A stretch of DNA of 64,000 nucleotides from Streptomyces sp. SCSIO 75703 (lineage in GTDB: Bacteria > Actinomycetota > Actinomycetes > Streptomycetales > Streptomycetaceae), in contig NZ_CP144555.1 of NCBI RefSeq assembly GCF_036607905.1, forward strand, positions 2,108,001 to 2,172,000. The letters are read 5' to 3'. Position numbers and translations under genes: made by a program. This document shows, in pieces, positions 9,168-21,273 of the stretch. Numbering within the stretch: the first letter of the stretch is position 1; each line of letters begins with the position of its first letter. Under the pieces are notes generated by a model. It saw nothing but the letters and a program-made list of their open reading frames with translations. It did not search any database and was not told where the DNA came from.

Positions 9168-10286
9168 ATGAGCAGTACCGAACCACGCCGCACCGCGCTC
9201 GATGCCGAGCACCGCGCGCTGGGTGCGACGATGACCGACTTCGCCGGCTGGGACATGCCGCTGCGCTACGGCTCCGAGCGGGACGAGCACGTGGCCGTGC
9301 GCACCCGCGCGGGCCTCTTCGACCTCTCCCACATGGGCGAGATCACGGTCACCGGCCCCGACGCCGCGCGCCTCCTCGACCACGCCGTGGTGGGCAACAT
9401 CTCCACGGTCAAGGAGGGCCGCGCCCGCTACACCATGATCTGCCGGCCCGACGGCGGCATCCTGGACGACCTGATCGTCTACCGGCTCGGCGAGCGGGAG
9501 TACCTGGTCGTCGCCAACGCCTCCAACGCCCAGGCCGTCCTGGACGCGCTGGTGGAGCGCGCGGCCGGCTTCGACGCCGAGGTCCGCGACGACCGGGACG
9601 CCTACGCGCTGCTCGCCGTGCAGGGCCCCGAGGCGGTGGCCGTCCTCGCCCCGCTCACCGACGCCGACCTGGACGGGCTGCGCTACTACGCCGGTCTGAC
9701 CGGCACGGTGGCCGGGGCGCCGGCGCTGATCGCGCGCACCGGGTACACCGGCGAGGACGGCTTCGAGCTGTTCGTGCGGCCGGAGCACGCGGTGGGGCTG
9801 TGGCGGGCGCTGCTCGCGGCGGGCGAGGGCGCCGGGCTGGTCCCGTGCGGCCTGTCCTGCCGGGACACGCTCCGCCTGGAGGCGGGCATGCCGCTCTACG
9901 GCCACGAGCTGTCGGCCGCCCTGACGCCCTTCGACGCCGGCTTCGGCCGGGTGGTGAAGTTCGAGAAGGAGGGCGACTTCGTCGGCCGCGAGGCGCTGGC
10001 CGAGGCCGCCTCCCGCACCGAGAGCACCCCGCCGCGGGTCCTGGTCGGCCTGGTCGCCGAGGGCCGCCGCGTCCCGCGCGCCGGGTACGCCGTGGTCCGC
10101 GACGGCGAGGTGGTCGGCGAGGTCACCTCCGGGGCCCCCTCCCCGACCCTGGGCAAGCCGATCGCCATGGCCTACGTGGACCCCGCGGTCGCGGCACCGG
10201 GCACGCCCGGGGTCGGCGTCGACATCCGGGGCTCCCACGAGCCGTACGAGGTCGTGGCGCTGCCGTTCTACACGCGCGCCAAGTAG
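9168..10286 (+). CDS. gcvT: Glycine cleavage system T protein, aminomethyltransferase
   Basis: T protein transfers the methylene group from the aminomethyl-lipoyl arm of GcvH to tetrahydrofolate and releases ammonia. It has 372 residues from ATG 9168 ([15 protein letters not shown]). Visible family motifs are [64 protein letters not shown] and the C-terminal GCV_T barrel ending PFYTRAK. A GGGAG lies eleven bases upstream. It is the first gene after the glycine riboswitch and precedes gcvH by 122 bases, which makes a glycine-induced operon. The P protein (gcvP) is not in this window and must be elsewhere. Confidence 0.97.
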   Translation: MSSTEPRRTALDAEHRALGATMTDFAGWDMPLRYGSERDEHVAVRTRAGLFDLSHMGEITVTGPDAARLLDHAVVGNISTVKEGRARYTMICRPDGGILDDLIVYRLGEREYLVVANASNAQAVLDALVERAAGFDAEVRDDRDAYALLAVQGPEAVAVLAPLTDADLDGLRYYAGLTGTVAGAPALIARTGYTGEDGFELFVRPEHAVGLWRALLAAGEGAGLVPCGLSCRDTLRLEAGMPLYGHELSAALTPFDAGFGRVVKFEKEGDFVGREALAEAASRTESTPPRVLVGLVAEGRRVPRAGYAVVRDGEVVGEVTSGAPSPTLGKPIAMAYVDPAVAAPGTPGVGVDIRGSHEPYEVVALPFYTRAK

Positions 10287-10408
10287 CGGCCGCCCCGGCC
10301 GCCCGCGCGAGCAGCGGCGCGGTCCCCGCGTCCCGCCCCGCCGCCGGCCGGCGGTGCGGCGGCGCTCCCCTTCGTCAGCACTCCCCCGCATACAGGAGAA
10401 TTCAGGCC

Positions 10409-10786
10409 ATGAGCAACCCCCAGAACCTGCGTTACAGCAAGGAGCACGAGTGGCTGTCGGCCGCCGAGGACGGCGTGTCGGTGATCGGCATCACCGAGCA
10501 CGCGGCCAACGCGCTCGGCGACGTCGTCTTCGTGCAGCTCCCGGAGACCGGTTCCACCGTCACGGCGGGCGAGACCTGCGGTGAGCTGGAGTCGACCAAG
10601 TCCGTCTCCGACCTCTACTGCCCCGTCACCGGCGAGGTCACCGAGGTCAACGAGGACGTCGTCAGCGACCCCTCGCTGGTGAACTCGGCCCCCTTCGAGG
10701 GCGGCTGGCTCTTCAAGGTGCGCGTCACCGGCGAGCCGGACGACCTGCTCTCCGCCGACGAGTACGCCCAGTTCATCGCCGGCTGA
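10409..10786 (+). CDS. gcvH: Glycine cleavage system H protein
   Basis: Lipoyl carrier of the glycine cleavage complex, 125 residues. The lipoylation site is Lys64 within [13 protein letters not shown], and the surrounding [19 protein letters not shown] is typical. It carries the aminomethyl group from P protein to T protein and is reoxidised by L protein. AGGAGA lies about ten bases before the ATG. It lies between gcvT and glyA, consistent with co-regulation by the upstream glycine riboswitch. Confidence 0.97.
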   Translation: MSNPQNLRYSKEHEWLSAAEDGVSVIGITEHAANALGDVVFVQLPETGSTVTAGETCGELESTKSVSDLYCPVTGEVTEVNEDVVSDPSLVNSAPFEGGWLFKVRVTGEPDDLLSADEYAQFIAG

Positions 10787-10801
10787 GGAGGGACCGACCG
10801 C

Positions 10802-12064
10802 ATGTCGCTTCTGAACACGCCCCTGCACGCGCTCGACCCGGACGTGGCCGCCGCGCTCGACGCCGAGCTGGACCGCCAGCAGTCCACCCTCGAGATGATC
10901 GCCTCGGAGAACTTCGCCCCGGTCGCGGTCATGGAGGCCCAGGGCTCGGTCCTGACCAACAAGTACGCCGAGGGCTACCCCGGCCGCCGCTACTACGGCG
11001 GCTGCGAGCACGTCGACGTGGTCGAGCAGATCGCCATCGACCGGGTCAAGGCGCTCTTCGGCGCCGAGCACGCCAACGTGCAGCCGCACTCGGGCGCCCA
11101 GGCCAACGCCGCCGCGATGTTCGCGCTGCTCAAGCCCGGCGACACCATCATGGGTCTCAACCTCGCCCACGGCGGGCACCTGACCCACGGCATGAAGATC
11201 AACTTCTCCGGCAAGCTCTACGACGTGGTCGCCTACCACGTGGGCGACGACGGCCGGGTCGACATGGCCGAGGTGGAGCGGCTGGCCCGGGAGAGCCGGC
11301 CCAAGCTGATCGTGGCGGGCTGGTCGGCCTACCCGCGGCAGCTCGACTTCGCCGCGTTCCGCAGGATCGCCGACGAGGTCGGCGCCTACCTCATGGTCGA
11401 CATGGCGCACTTCGCCGGGCTCGTCGCCGCGGGACTGCACCCCAACCCGGTGCCGCACGCGCACGTGGTGACGACCACCACGCACAAGACGCTCGGCGGC
11501 CCGCGCGGCGGTGTGATCCTCTCCACGGCCGACCTCGCCAAGAAGATCAACTCGGCGGTCTTCCCCGGTCAGCAGGGCGGTCCGCTGGAGCACGTGGTGG
11601 CCGCCAAGGCCGTCGCCTTCAAGGTCGCCGCCTCCGAGGACTTCAAGGAGCGCCAGCGCCGTACGCTGGAGGGCGCCCGCGCCCTGGCCGAGCGGCTGGT
11701 GCGGGACGACGCCAAGGCGGCGGGCGTGTCCGTGCTGTCCGGCGGCACGGACGTGCACCTCGTCCTGGTCGACCTGCGCGAGTCCGAGCTGGACGGGCAG
11801 CAGGCCGAGGACCGCCTGCACGAGATCGGCATCACGGTGAACCGCAACGCCGTGCCGGACGACCCGCGCCCGCCGATGGTGACCTCCGGTCTGCGCATCG
11901 GCACCCCGGCGCTGGCCACCCGCGGCTTCACGGCGGAGGACTTCGCCGAGGTCGCCGACGTGATCGCCGAGGCGCTGAAGCCGTCGTACGACGCAGAGGC
12001 GCTCAAGGCCCGGGTGAAGGCCCTGGCCGACAAGCACCCCCTGTACCCGGGTCTGACCAAGTAA
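10802..12064 (+). CDS. glyA: Serine hydroxymethyltransferase
   Basis: PLP enzyme that interconverts serine plus tetrahydrofolate with glycine plus methylene-tetrahydrofolate. It has 420 residues, the standard length. The PLP lysine is Lys229 in [14 protein letters not shown], and other signatures include [26 protein letters not shown] and PHSGAQAN near the N-terminus. A strong ribosome site GAGGAGGGA precedes ATG 10802, 15 bases after the gcvH stop. With GcvTH it converts two glycines to one serine, which the next enzyme then deaminates to pyruvate. Confidence 0.97.
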   Translation: MSLLNTPLHALDPDVAAALDAELDRQQSTLEMIASENFAPVAVMEAQGSVLTNKYAEGYPGRRYYGGCEHVDVVEQIAIDRVKALFGAEHANVQPHSGAQANAAAMFALLKPGDTIMGLNLAHGGHLTHGMKINFSGKLYDVVAYHVGDDGRVDMAEVERLARESRPKLIVAGWSAYPRQLDFAAFRRIADEVGAYLMVDMAHFAGLVAAGLHPNPVPHAHVVTTTTHKTLGGPRGGVILSTADLAKKINSAVFPGQQGGPLEHVVAAKAVAFKVAASEDFKERQRRTLEGARALAERLVRDDAKAAGVSVLSGGTDVHLVLVDLRESELDGQQAEDRLHEIGITVNRNAVPDDPRPPMVTSGLRIGTPALATRGFTAEDFAEVADVIAEALKPSYDAEALKARVKALADKHPLYPGLTK

Positions 12065-12150
12065 CCCGCGGTACCCCCACGGCACCGTGCCCGCCACGAA
12101 CGGGCACGGTGCCCGTCCCTCCGCACCACCCCCCGTTCTGAGGAGTCTCC

Positions 12151-13504
<1,354 letters not shown>

Positions 13505-13518
<14 letters not shown>

Positions 13519-14725
13519 GCGGCGCCTCCCGGCGGGCGGGGCACGGTACGGCCAGGGCGTCGAGGTAGGAGCGGACGTTGCGGCGGGTCTCGGTGACGCT
13601 GTCGCCCCCGAACTTCTCCGCGACCGCGTCCGCGAGCACCAGCGCGACCATGGCCTCCGCCACGATCCCGGCCGCCGGCACCGCGCACACGTCCGAACGC
13701 TGGTGGTGTGCCTGCGCCGCCTCTCCGGTCACCACGTCGACCGTGCGCAGCGCCCGCGGCACCGTCGCGATCGGCTTCATCGCCGCGCGTACCCGCAGCG
13801 CCTCGCCCGTCGACAGGCCGCCCTCCGTGCCGCCCGCGCGCCCGGTGGCGCGCCGGATGCCGTCGTCGTCCGCCACGATCTCGTCGTGCGCCCGCGATCC
13901 GGGCACTCGGGCCAGCCCGAAGCCGTCCCCGATCTCGACGCCCTTGATCGCCTGGATGCCCATCAGCGCCGCCGCCAGCCGCGCGTCCAGCCGCCGGTCC
14001 CAGTGCACGTGCGAGCCCAGTCCCACGGGCACCCCGTAGGCCAGCACCTCGACCACGCCGCCCAGGGTGTCCCCGTCCTTGTGGGCCTGGTCGATCTCCG
14101 CGACCATCGCCTTCGAGGCGTCCGCGTCCAGACAGCGCACCGGGTCCGCGTCGAGCCGCTCCACGTCCCCCGGCACCGGGTACACGCCGTACGGGGCCTT
14201 CGCCGCGGCCAGTTCCACCACGTGGCTGACGATCTCGATGCCAGCCGTCTCCTTCAGGTACGAGCGGGCGACGGCGCCCAGCGCGACCCGCGCCGCGGTC
14301 TCCCGCGCCGAGGCACGTTCCAGCACCGGCCGCGCCTCGTCGAACCCGTACTTCTGCATCCCGGCCAGGTCCGCGTGTCCCGGCCGCGGACGCGTCAGCG
14401 GAGCGTTCCGCGCCAGACCGGCCAGCACCCGCGGATCGACCGGGTCGGCGGCCATCACCTGCTCCCACTTCGGCCACTCGGTGTTGCCGACCATCACCGC
14501 GACCGGGGAACCCAGGGTCAGACCGTGCCGGACACCGCCGAGGAAGGTCACCTCGTCCCGCTCGAACCTCATCCGGGCACCGCGCCCGTACCCCAGCCGC
14601 CGCCGCGCCAGATGATCCGCCACCATCTCCGTCGTGACCGGCACGCCGGCGGGCAGACCCTCCAGCGTCGCGACGAGTGCGGGACCGTGGGACTCCCCCG
14701 CGGTCAGCCAGCGCAACCCGCTCAA
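13505..14725 (-). CDS. aroC: Chorismate synthase (biosynthetic-island copy)
   Basis: Catalyses the 1,4-anti-elimination of 5-enolpyruvylshikimate-3-phosphate to chorismate with reduced FMN. It has 406 residues with the catalytic histidines in [10 protein letters not shown] and [27 protein letters not shown], and [16 protein letters not shown], so it looks active. The start is TTG 14725, overlapping the stop of the flavin monooxygenase gene (TTGA), with GGGGGA upstream. It is the last gene of the minus-strand island. Because it is co-transcribed with a DAHP synthase and an ADIC synthase, it is probably a dedicated copy that raises chorismate supply; the housekeeping copy is expected elsewhere (inference). 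Confidence 0.93.
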
Positions 14726-15909
14726 CGCGGTTCCCCCGTCCCGCCGACGCGCGCCCCGTGCAGCCAGGCGACCTTGTCGTGGAGGTCGTCGACGGTGAGG
14801 GAGGACAGCATGGCGTTGCGGGCGACGGCCTCCTCCCCCGCCGGGTGGTAGAGCCGCTCGCCCAGGGCGCGGGCGACCCGCTGCGCCCCGGCGGCGCGTT
14901 CCCGGCGCTCGGCCTGGTACTTCTCCAGGCGCTGGGGCACGTCGTCGCCGGCCCCGGCGAGCAGATCGCCGAGGAGCACGGCGTCCTCCAGTGCCATGCA
15001 GGCGCCCTGGGCCGCGTACTGGAGCATGGGATGCGCGGCGTCGCCGAGGAGGGCGACCCGGCCGTCCGTCCAGCGGTCGACGGGGTCCCGGTCGCACAGG
15101 ACCCACTCCTTCCAGTCGGTCCCCAGTTCCAGCAGCCGCCGGGCGGTGCCGCTCAGCCCCGGGAAGCGGGCGAGGACGTGTCCGCGCCCGGCGGGCCGGC
15201 CGGTCACCACCTCGGGCGCGCCGTCGTCCAGGGTGATGGCGAGGTTGAACAGTTCGCCCCTGCCGATGGGGTAGTGCACGAAGTGCCACCGTGGCCCGGC
15301 CCACAGGGTGACGCTGTTCCAGCGCAGCTCGGCCGGGACGCGTTCCATGGGGATGACGGACCGGTAGATGGTGTGGCCGCAGACGCGCGGCGGGCCGTCG
15401 CCGAGCAGCCGTTCCCGGACGGCGGAGCGGATGCCGTCCGCGCCGACGAGCACCGCCCCGGTGACGCGCTCCCCGCCGTCGAGGAGGGCGGTGACGCCCG
15501 CCGGGGTCTGCTCGTACCCGGTCACGGAGCGGTTCGCGCTCAGTGTGACGCCCGGGTGGGCGGCGCAGCCGTCGAGGAGCGCCTGGTAGAGGTCGCCGCG
15601 GTGCACGACGGCGTACGGGTTGCCGAAGCGGGCGCGGTAGGCGCCGGTCAGCGGCATGCTCACGACCTGTTCCCCGGTCGTGCCGTCCATGAAGCGCAGC
15701 GCGTCGACGTGGACGGCGCACGCGCGGGCGGCCGGGCCGATGCCGAGGCGGTCCAGGGCGTGGAAGGCGTTGGGGCCGAGCTGGATGCCCGCGCCCAGTT
15801 CGGTGAAGGCCGCCGCGCGTTCGAGTACGACGGCGCGGTGGCCGTTGCGGGCGATGCTCAGGGCCGCCGCGAGGCCCCCGATGCCGCCCCCGGCTATGAG
15901 TACCTTCAT
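14722..15909 (-). CDS. FAD-dependent aromatic monooxygenase (salicylate / 3-hydroxybenzoate hydroxylase-like)
   Basis: Group A flavoprotein monooxygenase, 395 residues. The FAD-binding [17 protein letters not shown] is at the N-terminus, the DG motif is [15 protein letters not shown] near residue 165, and the second FAD motif is [20 protein letters not shown] near residue 290. It is closest in pattern to salicylate 1-hydroxylase and 3-hydroxybenzoate 6-hydroxylase. In this context the likely substrate is 3-hydroxyanthranilate or a derivative, hydroxylated on the ring or decarboxylatively; the outcome cannot be read from sequence. Its stop overlaps the chorismate synthase start, so expression is tightly coupled to precursor supply. 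Confidence 0.9.
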   Translation of the reverse strand: MKVLIAGGGIGGLAAALSIARNGHRAVVLERAAAFTELGAGIQLGPNAFHALDRLGIGPAARACAVHVDALRFMDGTTGEQVVSMPLTGAYRARFGNPYAVVHRGDLYQALLDGCAAHPGVTLSANRSVTGYEQTPAGVTALLDGGERVTGAVLVGADGIRSAVRERLLGDGPPRVCGHTIYRSVIPMERVPAELRWNSVTLWAGPRWHFVHYPIGRGELFNLAITLDDGAPEVVTGRPAGRGHVLARFPGLSGTARRLLELGTDWKEWVLCDRDPVDRWTDGRVALLGDAAHPMLQYAAQGACMALEDAVLLGDLLAGAGDDVPQRLEKYQAERRERAAGAQRVARALGERLYHPAGEEAVARNAMLSSLTVDDLHDKVAWLHGARVGGTGEPR

Positions 15910-15999
15910 GGTGCTCCTTGTCGCTGGTCGGTTGGGTGCCGGGTGCCGGGCCGGGGACCGTCGGGTCCGGCCGGTCCCCGGGCCGTCGCGGAGGGCGGC

Positions 16000-16332
16000 T
16001 CAGCCGGTGAAGGCGCGGCCGAGGCGGGCCAGTCCGGCGGTGTCGTAGGCGCCCTCGGTGGTCGCCTCGACGTCGAAGGCGTACCGCTCGGTGGGCGCGT
16101 AGCCGATGAGCGCGGCGGCGCCGGGCGGCAGCGGCGCCTCCGCCGCCCGCGCCGACTCCCACAGGAACACCGCGCCCCAGCGGTCGGTGGTCTCGTCGGC
16201 GATCCACACCTTCAGGCGCAGCCCCGGCATCCGGGCGTAGCGGTCCACGGCCTCGTCCCGCAGGAAGGCGCGCAGGGAGGCGATGGTCTGCTCGGACCGT
16301 CCGAGGTCCCACCACACGATCACCACCCTCAT
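16000..16332 (-). CDS. YdhR-like small protein (ABM-type fold)
   Basis: A 110-residue protein, [15 protein letters not shown]. The centre ([20 protein letters not shown] then VFLWES) follows the pattern of E. coli YdhR, a dimeric ferredoxin-like protein related to antibiotic-biosynthesis monooxygenases. Such proteins can act as cofactor-free oxygenases or as partners of flavin enzymes. Its ATG overlaps the stop of the PhzE-like gene (ATGA), and the flavin monooxygenase follows 90 bases downstream, so a role in oxidative tailoring is inferred. No catalytic residue can be asserted. Confidence 0.7.
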   Translation of the reverse strand: MRVVIVWWDLGRSEQTIASLRAFLRDEAVDRYARMPGLRLKVWIADETTDRWGAVFLWESARAAEAPLPPGAAALIGYAPTERYAFDVEATTEGAYDTAGLARLGRAFTG

Positions 16333-18218
16333 CGGCGCAGCACCCCCGCGAGCGCGTCGCCGGTGATGCGGACGCCGTCCCGGGTGAGCACGGACTCGGG
16401 GTGGAACTGCAGGGAGGCGAAGCCCGGCCCGCGCAGCGCGTGCACCTCGCCGCTCTCCTCGTCGCGGCTCGCCTCGACGGTGCCCACGCCGGGCACGTCG
16501 ACGGCGGGACCGGCGCAGCGGGCGGCGAACGTGTTGTAGAAGCCGACCCGTTCGCGCCTGCCGAACAGCTCGATCTCCCGCTGGAATCCCTGGTGGGGCA
16601 CCGGTCGGCGCACCAGTTCGAGGCCGAGCAGGGAGCCCAGCACCTGGTGGCTGAGGCAGACCGCGAGGAAGGGGCGGCGCTCCGTCAGGAGGGTGCCGAG
16701 CGCGGCCCGCAGGTGGGCGATCTTCGGGTCTCCGGCGGCGCGCGGGTCGCCGGGGCCGGGGCCCATCACGACGAGGTCGTGGCCGTCGAAGGAGTGGGGC
16801 TCGTCGTAGCGCCGGACGGTGGGGACCAGGCCGAGGGCGCGGAGCTGGTGGCCGAGCATGGCGGTGAAGGTGTCCTCGGCGTCGACCACCAGGACGCTGC
16901 GGCCGGTCAGTTCGGGCCGTACGACGCCGTCCGCGGTGCGCTCGCCGATCCAGAAGCCGGCGATCTGGCCGTTGCGGCGTTCCAGGGCCCGGCGCACGCT
17001 CGGGTGCCCGGCGAGGCGCGGTGCGCCGCCCGCGCCGAGGGCGGCGAGCAGTCCGGACGCCTTGGCACGGGTCTCCTCGACCTCCGAGGCCGGGTCGGAG
17101 TGGCGCACCAGGGTGGCGCCGACACCGATGCTCAGGCGTCCGCCCGCGCCGATGTCGGCGGTGCGGATGAGGATGGCGGAGTCGAGGGTGCGCCCGCCCT
17201 CGGCGTCCCGCCCGATCAGGGCGGCGACCCCGCTGTAGTAGCCGCGCCCGCGGGGTTCGTAGCGGCTGATGACCCGGCAGGCGCTCTCCAGCGGGCTGCC
17301 CGTCACCGTCGGCGCGAACAGGGTCTCCCGCAGGATGGCGCGGGGGTCGCGGTCGCTGGTGCCCTCGATGAGGTACTCGGTGTGCGCGAGCCGGGCCATC
17401 TCCTTGAGCCCGGGGCCGACGACCCTGGGGGCGGGGTCGCAGATCCGGGCCATCATCTTGAGTTCCTCGTCGACGACCATGTACAGCTCGTCGGTCTCCT
17501 TGCGGTCGGCGAGGAAGTCGAGCACGCCGGGGAGGGTCGGGCCGGTGGGCGGGTAGCGGTAGGTGCCGCTGATCGGGTTCATCACGGCCCGCCCGCCGCG
17601 CAGGCTGACGTGCCGCTCGGGGGTGGCGCCGACGAGGGTGCGCTCCCCCGTGTGCACGAGGAAGGTCCAGTACGCGCCCTGCTCCCGTTCCAGGAGCCGC
17701 CGGAAGAAGGCGAGGGCGCTGTGCACGGTGTAGTCGGTGATGTCGGCGACGAAGGACCGTTTGACGACGAAGTTGGCGCCCTCGCCGGTGCCGATCTCGT
17801 CGGCGATCACCTTGGCGACGATGCCGGCGTACTCGTCGTCGTCCAGGTCGAAGGCGCCGCCGTCGAGGACGACCGGCCCGTCCGGCAGCCGGCGCAGGGC
17901 CTCGCCGAGGGGGACGGCCGTCTGCTCCCGCACGGTGATCGCGATCAGCGGTTCGCCGTCGTCGGCGCAGGCGTAGCCGCGCTCGGCGATCTGGCGGTAG
18001 GGGACGAGCGCCAGGACCTGCTCGCGGGCCCCGGCGGCGGGGCCGGGGGCCTCGTCCAGGGGGATGTCGGCCAGGGTGTCCACGGCGGCGGCGGTGCCGG
18101 TCAGGACCTCCAGGGTGTCGGGCCCGGTGGTCTCGGGGCGGTGCAGCAGCGCGAAGACGGGCGGCTCCTGGGCGAGGACCCGGTCCAGGAGGGTGCCGGC
18201 CGGGCGGGGCGCGGTCAT
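16329..18218 (-). CDS. PhzE-like 2-amino-2-desoxyisochorismate (ADIC) synthase
   Basis: Converts chorismate and glutamine to 2-amino-2-deoxyisochorismate. It has 629 residues with a chorismate-using synthase domain (residues about 1-410: [52 protein letters not shown]) fused to a class I glutamine amidotransferase (about 430-629) with nucleophile region [12 protein letters not shown] and FHPES. This domain order and length are those of PhzE, not TrpE or PabB. ATG 18218 overlaps the stop of the isochorismatase gene. Both catalytic halves look intact. It is the committed step of the island. Confidence 0.93.
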   Translation of the reverse strand: MTAPRPAGTLLDRVLAQEPPVFALLHRPETTGPDTLEVLTGTAAAVDTLADIPLDEAPGPAAGAREQVLALVPYRQIAERGYACADDGEPLIAITVREQTAVPLGEALRRLPDGPVVLDGGAFDLDDDEYAGIVAKVIADEIGTGEGANFVVKRSFVADITDYTVHSALAFFRRLLEREQGAYWTFLVHTGERTLVGATPERHVSLRGGRAVMNPISGTYRYPPTGPTLPGVLDFLADRKETDELYMVVDEELKMMARICDPAPRVVGPGLKEMARLAHTEYLIEGTSDRDPRAILRETLFAPTVTGSPLESACRVISRYEPRGRGYYSGVAALIGRDAEGGRTLDSAILIRTADIGAGGRLSIGVGATLVRHSDPASEVEETRAKASGLLAALGAGGAPRLAGHPSVRRALERRNGQIAGFWIGERTADGVVRPELTGRSVLVVDAEDTFTAMLGHQLRALGLVPTVRRYDEPHSFDGHDLVVMGPGPGDPRAAGDPKIAHLRAALGTLLTERRPFLAVCLSHQVLGSLLGLELVRRPVPHQGFQREIELFGRRERVGFYNTFAARCAGPAVDVPGVGTVEASRDEESGEVHALRGPGFASLQFHPESVLTRDGVRITGDALAGVLRR

Positions 18219-18856
18219 CGGCCCAGCTCCTCGACGACGGTCTTCGCGGTGGTGACCACGGCGCAGCGTTCGGCGGCGTAGTCGAGGGCGAGCCGGTGGT
18301 ACGCCTCGGTGAAGTCGGCGACGGCGTCGGCCACCAGGAAGGTCTCCAGGTCGTGGGTGAAGGCGTCCACGGCGCTGGCCAGTACGCCGATGTGGGCGTA
18401 GACGCCGCACAGGATCACCTGGTCGCGGCCCGCGGCGCGCATGCGCTCCAGCAGGTCGGTGCGGAAGAAGGCGCTGTAGCGCCACTTGGTGAGCCGCCAG
18501 TCGTCGGGGCCCGGCGCGAGCGGTTCGACGATCTCGCGGTCGGCGGGGTCGAGGCGCATGCCCGGCCCCCAGAAGTCCTTGAGCAGTCCGCGTTCCTCGT
18601 CGCTCATGCCGCCGGGCTGGGCCGTGTAGGCGACGGGGACGCCGCGGGCGGCGGCCTGTTCGCGGAGCTGACGCGCGTTGCGGACGAGGTCGGCGCCCGG
18701 CGACCGGTCGGCGGGGAGGTGCCGGAGGAAGTAGCGCTGCATGTCGTGCACGAGCAGGACCGCCCGGTCCGGGTCGGCCTGCCAGGCGGCGGTGTTGGCG
18801 GGCAGGTCGCCTTCCTGGGGCATGGGGTACGCCTGGATGGGGGGTATCCCGGGCAT
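18215..18856 (-). CDS. PhzD-like isochorismatase (ADIC hydrolase)
   Basis: Hydrolyses the enolpyruvyl ether of 2-amino-2-deoxyisochorismate to 2,3-dihydro-3-hydroxyanthranilate plus pyruvate. It has 213 residues and starts [13 protein letters not shown], like PhzD. The catalytic Asp lies in [11 protein letters not shown], the catalytic Lys in [10 protein letters not shown], and [20 protein letters not shown] matches the PhzD signature in which the usual hydrolase cysteine position is not used. There is no aryl-carrier domain, so it is the stand-alone form. It is followed by the PhzE-like gene with an ATGA overlap and preceded by the EntA-like dehydrogenase. Confidence 0.93.
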   Translation of the reverse strand: MPGIPPIQAYPMPQEGDLPANTAAWQADPDRAVLLVHDMQRYFLRHLPADRSPGADLVRNARQLREQAAARGVPVAYTAQPGGMSDEERGLLKDFWGPGMRLDPADREIVEPLAPGPDDWRLTKWRYSAFFRTDLLERMRAAGRDQVILCGVYAHIGVLASAVDAFTHDLETFLVADAVADFTEAYHRLALDYAAERCAVVTTAKTVVEELGR

Positions 18857-18884
18857 GGTCGTCCTCCAGTGACTAGGGGTGGTG

Positions 18885-19655
18885 TCAGACGCCGAGGGTC
18901 GCGCCGCCGTCGACGGTGAGGTCGTGCATCGTGATGTGCGAGGCCCGGTCCGAGAGGAGGAAGGCCACGGCGTCGGCGACGTCCGAGGGGCGGGCCAGCT
19001 TGCCGAGCGGGATGCCGACGCGGTAGGCGCCGGGTGAGCCCTCCAGGGTGGCGGCGGGGCCGTTCTCGTCCCGCCACATGGACGTGAGCATCGGGGTCTC
19101 GGTGGAGCCGGGGGCGACCACGTTGCAGCGGATGCCGTACCGGGCGACCTCCAGCCCGAGGCACTTGGTGAACATGGACGCCGCGGCCTTGGACGCCGCG
19201 TAGGCGGCCATCTCGGTGCGGGCGGTGCCGGCCGCGTTGGAGGCGATGGTGACGACGGCCCCGCGGCGGCGCGGGATCATGCGGCCGACCACGGCGCGGG
19301 ACATGAGGAACACGCCGGTGGCGTTGACCGCGAGGGTCTGCGCCCAGTCCTCCTCGGTGAGGTCGGTGGCCCGGCCGAGGCGGAGCACGCCCGCGCCGTT
19401 GACCAGGTGGCCCACGGGTCCCAGGGCCTCCTCGACCTCGGCGGTGAGGCGTTCGGCGGCGGCGCCCGTGGTGACGTCGGCGGGGAACGCCCGGACGCGC
19501 AGCCCGTCGGCGGCGAGCCGGCCGGCCACCTCGTCCAGCCTGCGGCGGTCCTTGTCGACGGCGGCGACGGCCGCTCCGCGTTCGCCGAGGGCGCGGACGA
19601 CCGCCTCTCCTATGCCGCCGGCGGCTCCGGTGACCAGTGCGGTGCTTCCTTTCAC
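18885..19655 (-). CDS. EntA-like SDR, probable 2,3-dihydro-3-hydroxyanthranilate dehydrogenase
   Basis: Short-chain dehydrogenase, 256 residues. It has the TGAAGGIG dinucleotide-binding motif, LVNGAG, catalytic Ser in TIASNAAG and YAASK. The second half ([49 protein letters not shown]) closely follows EntA/DhbA, the 2,3-dihydro-2,3-dihydroxybenzoate dehydrogenases. Next to PhzD and PhzE homologues the natural substrate is 2,3-dihydro-3-hydroxyanthranilate, oxidised with NAD to 3-hydroxyanthranilate. Such EntA-like enzymes do this in described 3-hydroxyanthranilate pathways. The specific substrate is inferred from context. Confidence 0.88.
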   Translation of the reverse strand: MKGSTALVTGAAGGIGEAVVRALGERGAAVAAVDKDRRRLDEVAGRLAADGLRVRAFPADVTTGAAAERLTAEVEEALGPVGHLVNGAGVLRLGRATDLTEEDWAQTLAVNATGVFLMSRAVVGRMIPRRRGAVVTIASNAAGTARTEMAAYAASKAAASMFTKCLGLEVARYGIRCNVVAPGSTETPMLTSMWRDENGPAATLEGSPGAYRVGIPLGKLARPSDVADAVAFLLSDRASHITMHDLTVDGGATLGV

Positions 19656-19740
19656 GACGGTCGTCCTCCCTGGGGGCGGGCCGGGGTGCCGGCGGGTGGG
19701 GGTGTCGGACGGGCGGGTGCGCGGGCCGGTGCGCCCACGG

Positions 19741-20910
19741 TCAGCGGCGCCAGGCCGAGGCGACCTCGACGGCCTGCCCGGGGTTGAGGCGCGGATCGCA
19801 GAAACTCGTGTACTTGACTCCGACGGAATGCATGAGATCCGTGTCGGCGACGCATTCCGTCACATCGTCCGGGGTCGTTTCCAGATGGAGGCCGCCGGGA
19901 ATTCCCTGGTGCGCCACGACGGCTTCATGGAATTCCTCGACCTCGCGCACGACGTCCTTCACGAGACGGGTTTTCAGTCCGTCGGGACCGGAGACGGTGT
20001 TGCCGTGCATCGGGTCGCAGAGCCAGATCGCCGGATGCCCGGCGTCGCGGACGGCGGCGACCAGGGCGGGAAGCCTCGCGGGCCCCGCTCCGGCCCCCAT
20101 CCGCGCGATGAGCGTGAGGCGCCCGGGCACGCGGCCGGGGTCCAGGCGCTCGGCCAGCCGGAGCAGTTCCCCGGGGGTCATCGCCGGGCCCACCTTGCAG
20201 GCCACCGGGTTGGAGACGGCCGCGAGGAGCGCCACGTGGGCACCGTCCACCTGGCGGGTGCGCTCGCCGATCCAGGGCCAGTGCGTGGAGGCGAGCAGCA
20301 GCCCCCCGTCGGCCTGGCGGCGCACCAGGGGCAGTTCGTAGTCGAGGAGGAGCGCCTCGTGGCTGGTCCACACCGGGGCCTGGGCGAGCGGGGCGGTGCT
20401 GGTCCAGCCGAGGTGTCCCATGACCTCGCGGGCGGCCCGGTAGCCGGTCAGCAGGCGCCGGGGGTCGGGCCGCCGCAGCGCGGGGTCGGGGTTCGGGTCG
20501 TTGACCATGTGCCCGCGGTAGACGGGCAGTTCGACGCCGAGGACGGTCTCCGTGGGGCGGGAGCGTGGTTTGGCGTACTGGCCGGCGAGCCGCCCCACGC
20601 GGATCACGGGCCGGCCCGCGTTCACGCGCATGACCCCGGCCAGCAGGTCCAGCACGGCCGCCTTGCGGGCGACGTCGACGGGGCCGCACTCCGCCCAGTC
20701 CTCCGCGCAGTCGCCGGCCTGGACGACCTGGGCGCGGCCCCCGGCGACCGCCGCCAGGTGCTCGTGCAACTGGGCCACGTGCTCCGCCGAGACCAGCGCG
20801 GGCAGCGCGGCCAGTTCGCGCCTCACCCGCGCGGTCTCCGGATGCTCCTCCCACGCGGGCTGCTGAAGGGTGGGGAGCGATGCGATGTGAGCCGGCTCGC
20901 TGTTCAACAC
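19741..20910 (-). CDS. Class II DAHP synthase (PhzC type)
   Basis: Condenses phosphoenolpyruvate and erythrose-4-phosphate to DAHP, the first shikimate step. It has about 389 residues, the short PhzC-like form of the plant-type (class II) family. Motifs include VVQAGDCAEDW, VIRVGRLAGQYAKPRS, WTSHEALLLDYE, WLCDPMHGNT and FCDPRLNPGQAVEVAS. The start is uncertain: GTG 20910 or TTG 20907 are both near an AGAGGA, and an upstream ATG at 20922 lacks a ribosome site. It begins the second transcription unit of the island. Because such copies often escape normal aromatic feedback control, it probably boosts precursor supply (inference). Confidence 0.9.
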   Translation of the reverse strand: MLNSEPAHIASLPTLQQPAWEEHPETARVRRELAALPALVSAEHVAQLHEHLAAVAGGRAQVVQAGDCAEDWAECGPVDVARKAAVLDLLAGVMRVNAGRPVIRVGRLAGQYAKPRSRPTETVLGVELPVYRGHMVNDPNPDPALRRPDPRRLLTGYRAAREVMGHLGWTSTAPLAQAPVWTSHEALLLDYELPLVRRQADGGLLLASTHWPWIGERTRQVDGAHVALLAAVSNPVACKVGPAMTPGELLRLAERLDPGRVPGRLTLIARMGAGAGPARLPALVAAVRDAGHPAIWLCDPMHGNTVSGPDGLKTRLVKDVVREVEEFHEAVVAHQGIPGGLHLETTPDDVTECVADTDLMHSVGVKYTSFCDPRLNPGQAVEVASAWRR

Positions 20911-21080
20911 GGTTCCTCTCATGGGGATGAAGAAGGACTTGCTCGGCTGAACTCGTGAGGTGCTTGCATCGATTCTGCGTACGGAGGGAATTCCCGGGAA
21001 GTGGGGAATCGTTACTTCGTCAGGTCGGCGAGACCGGTTGCGCATTCATGCGGCGGCCCGCTCGCATTCACCCGGAAACA

Positions 21081-21124
21081 GACGGGAACCCGGCGGGAAA
21101 CCGGCGGGAATCCGACGGGAAAAG
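21081..21124. repeat. Four tandem 11-base repeats upstream of the DAHP synthase unit
   Basis: Four consecutive 11-base units start at 21081, 21092, 21103 and 21114 and share the core RRCGGGAAnCC (units GACGGGAACCC, GGCGGGAAACC, GGCGGGAATCC, GACGGGAAAAG). The units are spaced one DNA helical turn apart in the 363-base gap between the DAHP synthase start and the SDR terminator. SARP-type Streptomyces activators bind direct repeats with 11-base periodicity, so this is a candidate activator site. No SARP gene is in the window. Confidence 0.55.
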
Positions 21125-21242
21125 GGCAGGGGAATAGGCCGCGGCAAGCACGGGAGAACCACGGCGGGGAAACGGGAACGCGGGATGGGGCAGGCGTGCG
21201 CCCCGGTCTCCCGGCAAGGGGCGGGGCGAGGAGACCGGGACG

Positions 21243-21272
21243 CCGGTGCCGGGCGGGGCGGCCCGGCACCGG
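21243..21272 (-). terminator. Perfect hairpin after the second SDR gene
   Basis: Perfect 12-base stem (21243-21254 with 21261-21272) with a six-base loop, beginning one base after the stop codon of the SDR gene (21274). There is no clear T-run, as is common in Streptomyces terminators. It probably ends the cupin-oxidase-MFS-SDR transcription unit and separates it from the DAHP synthase unit. Confidence 0.65.
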
Positions 21273-21273
21273 G

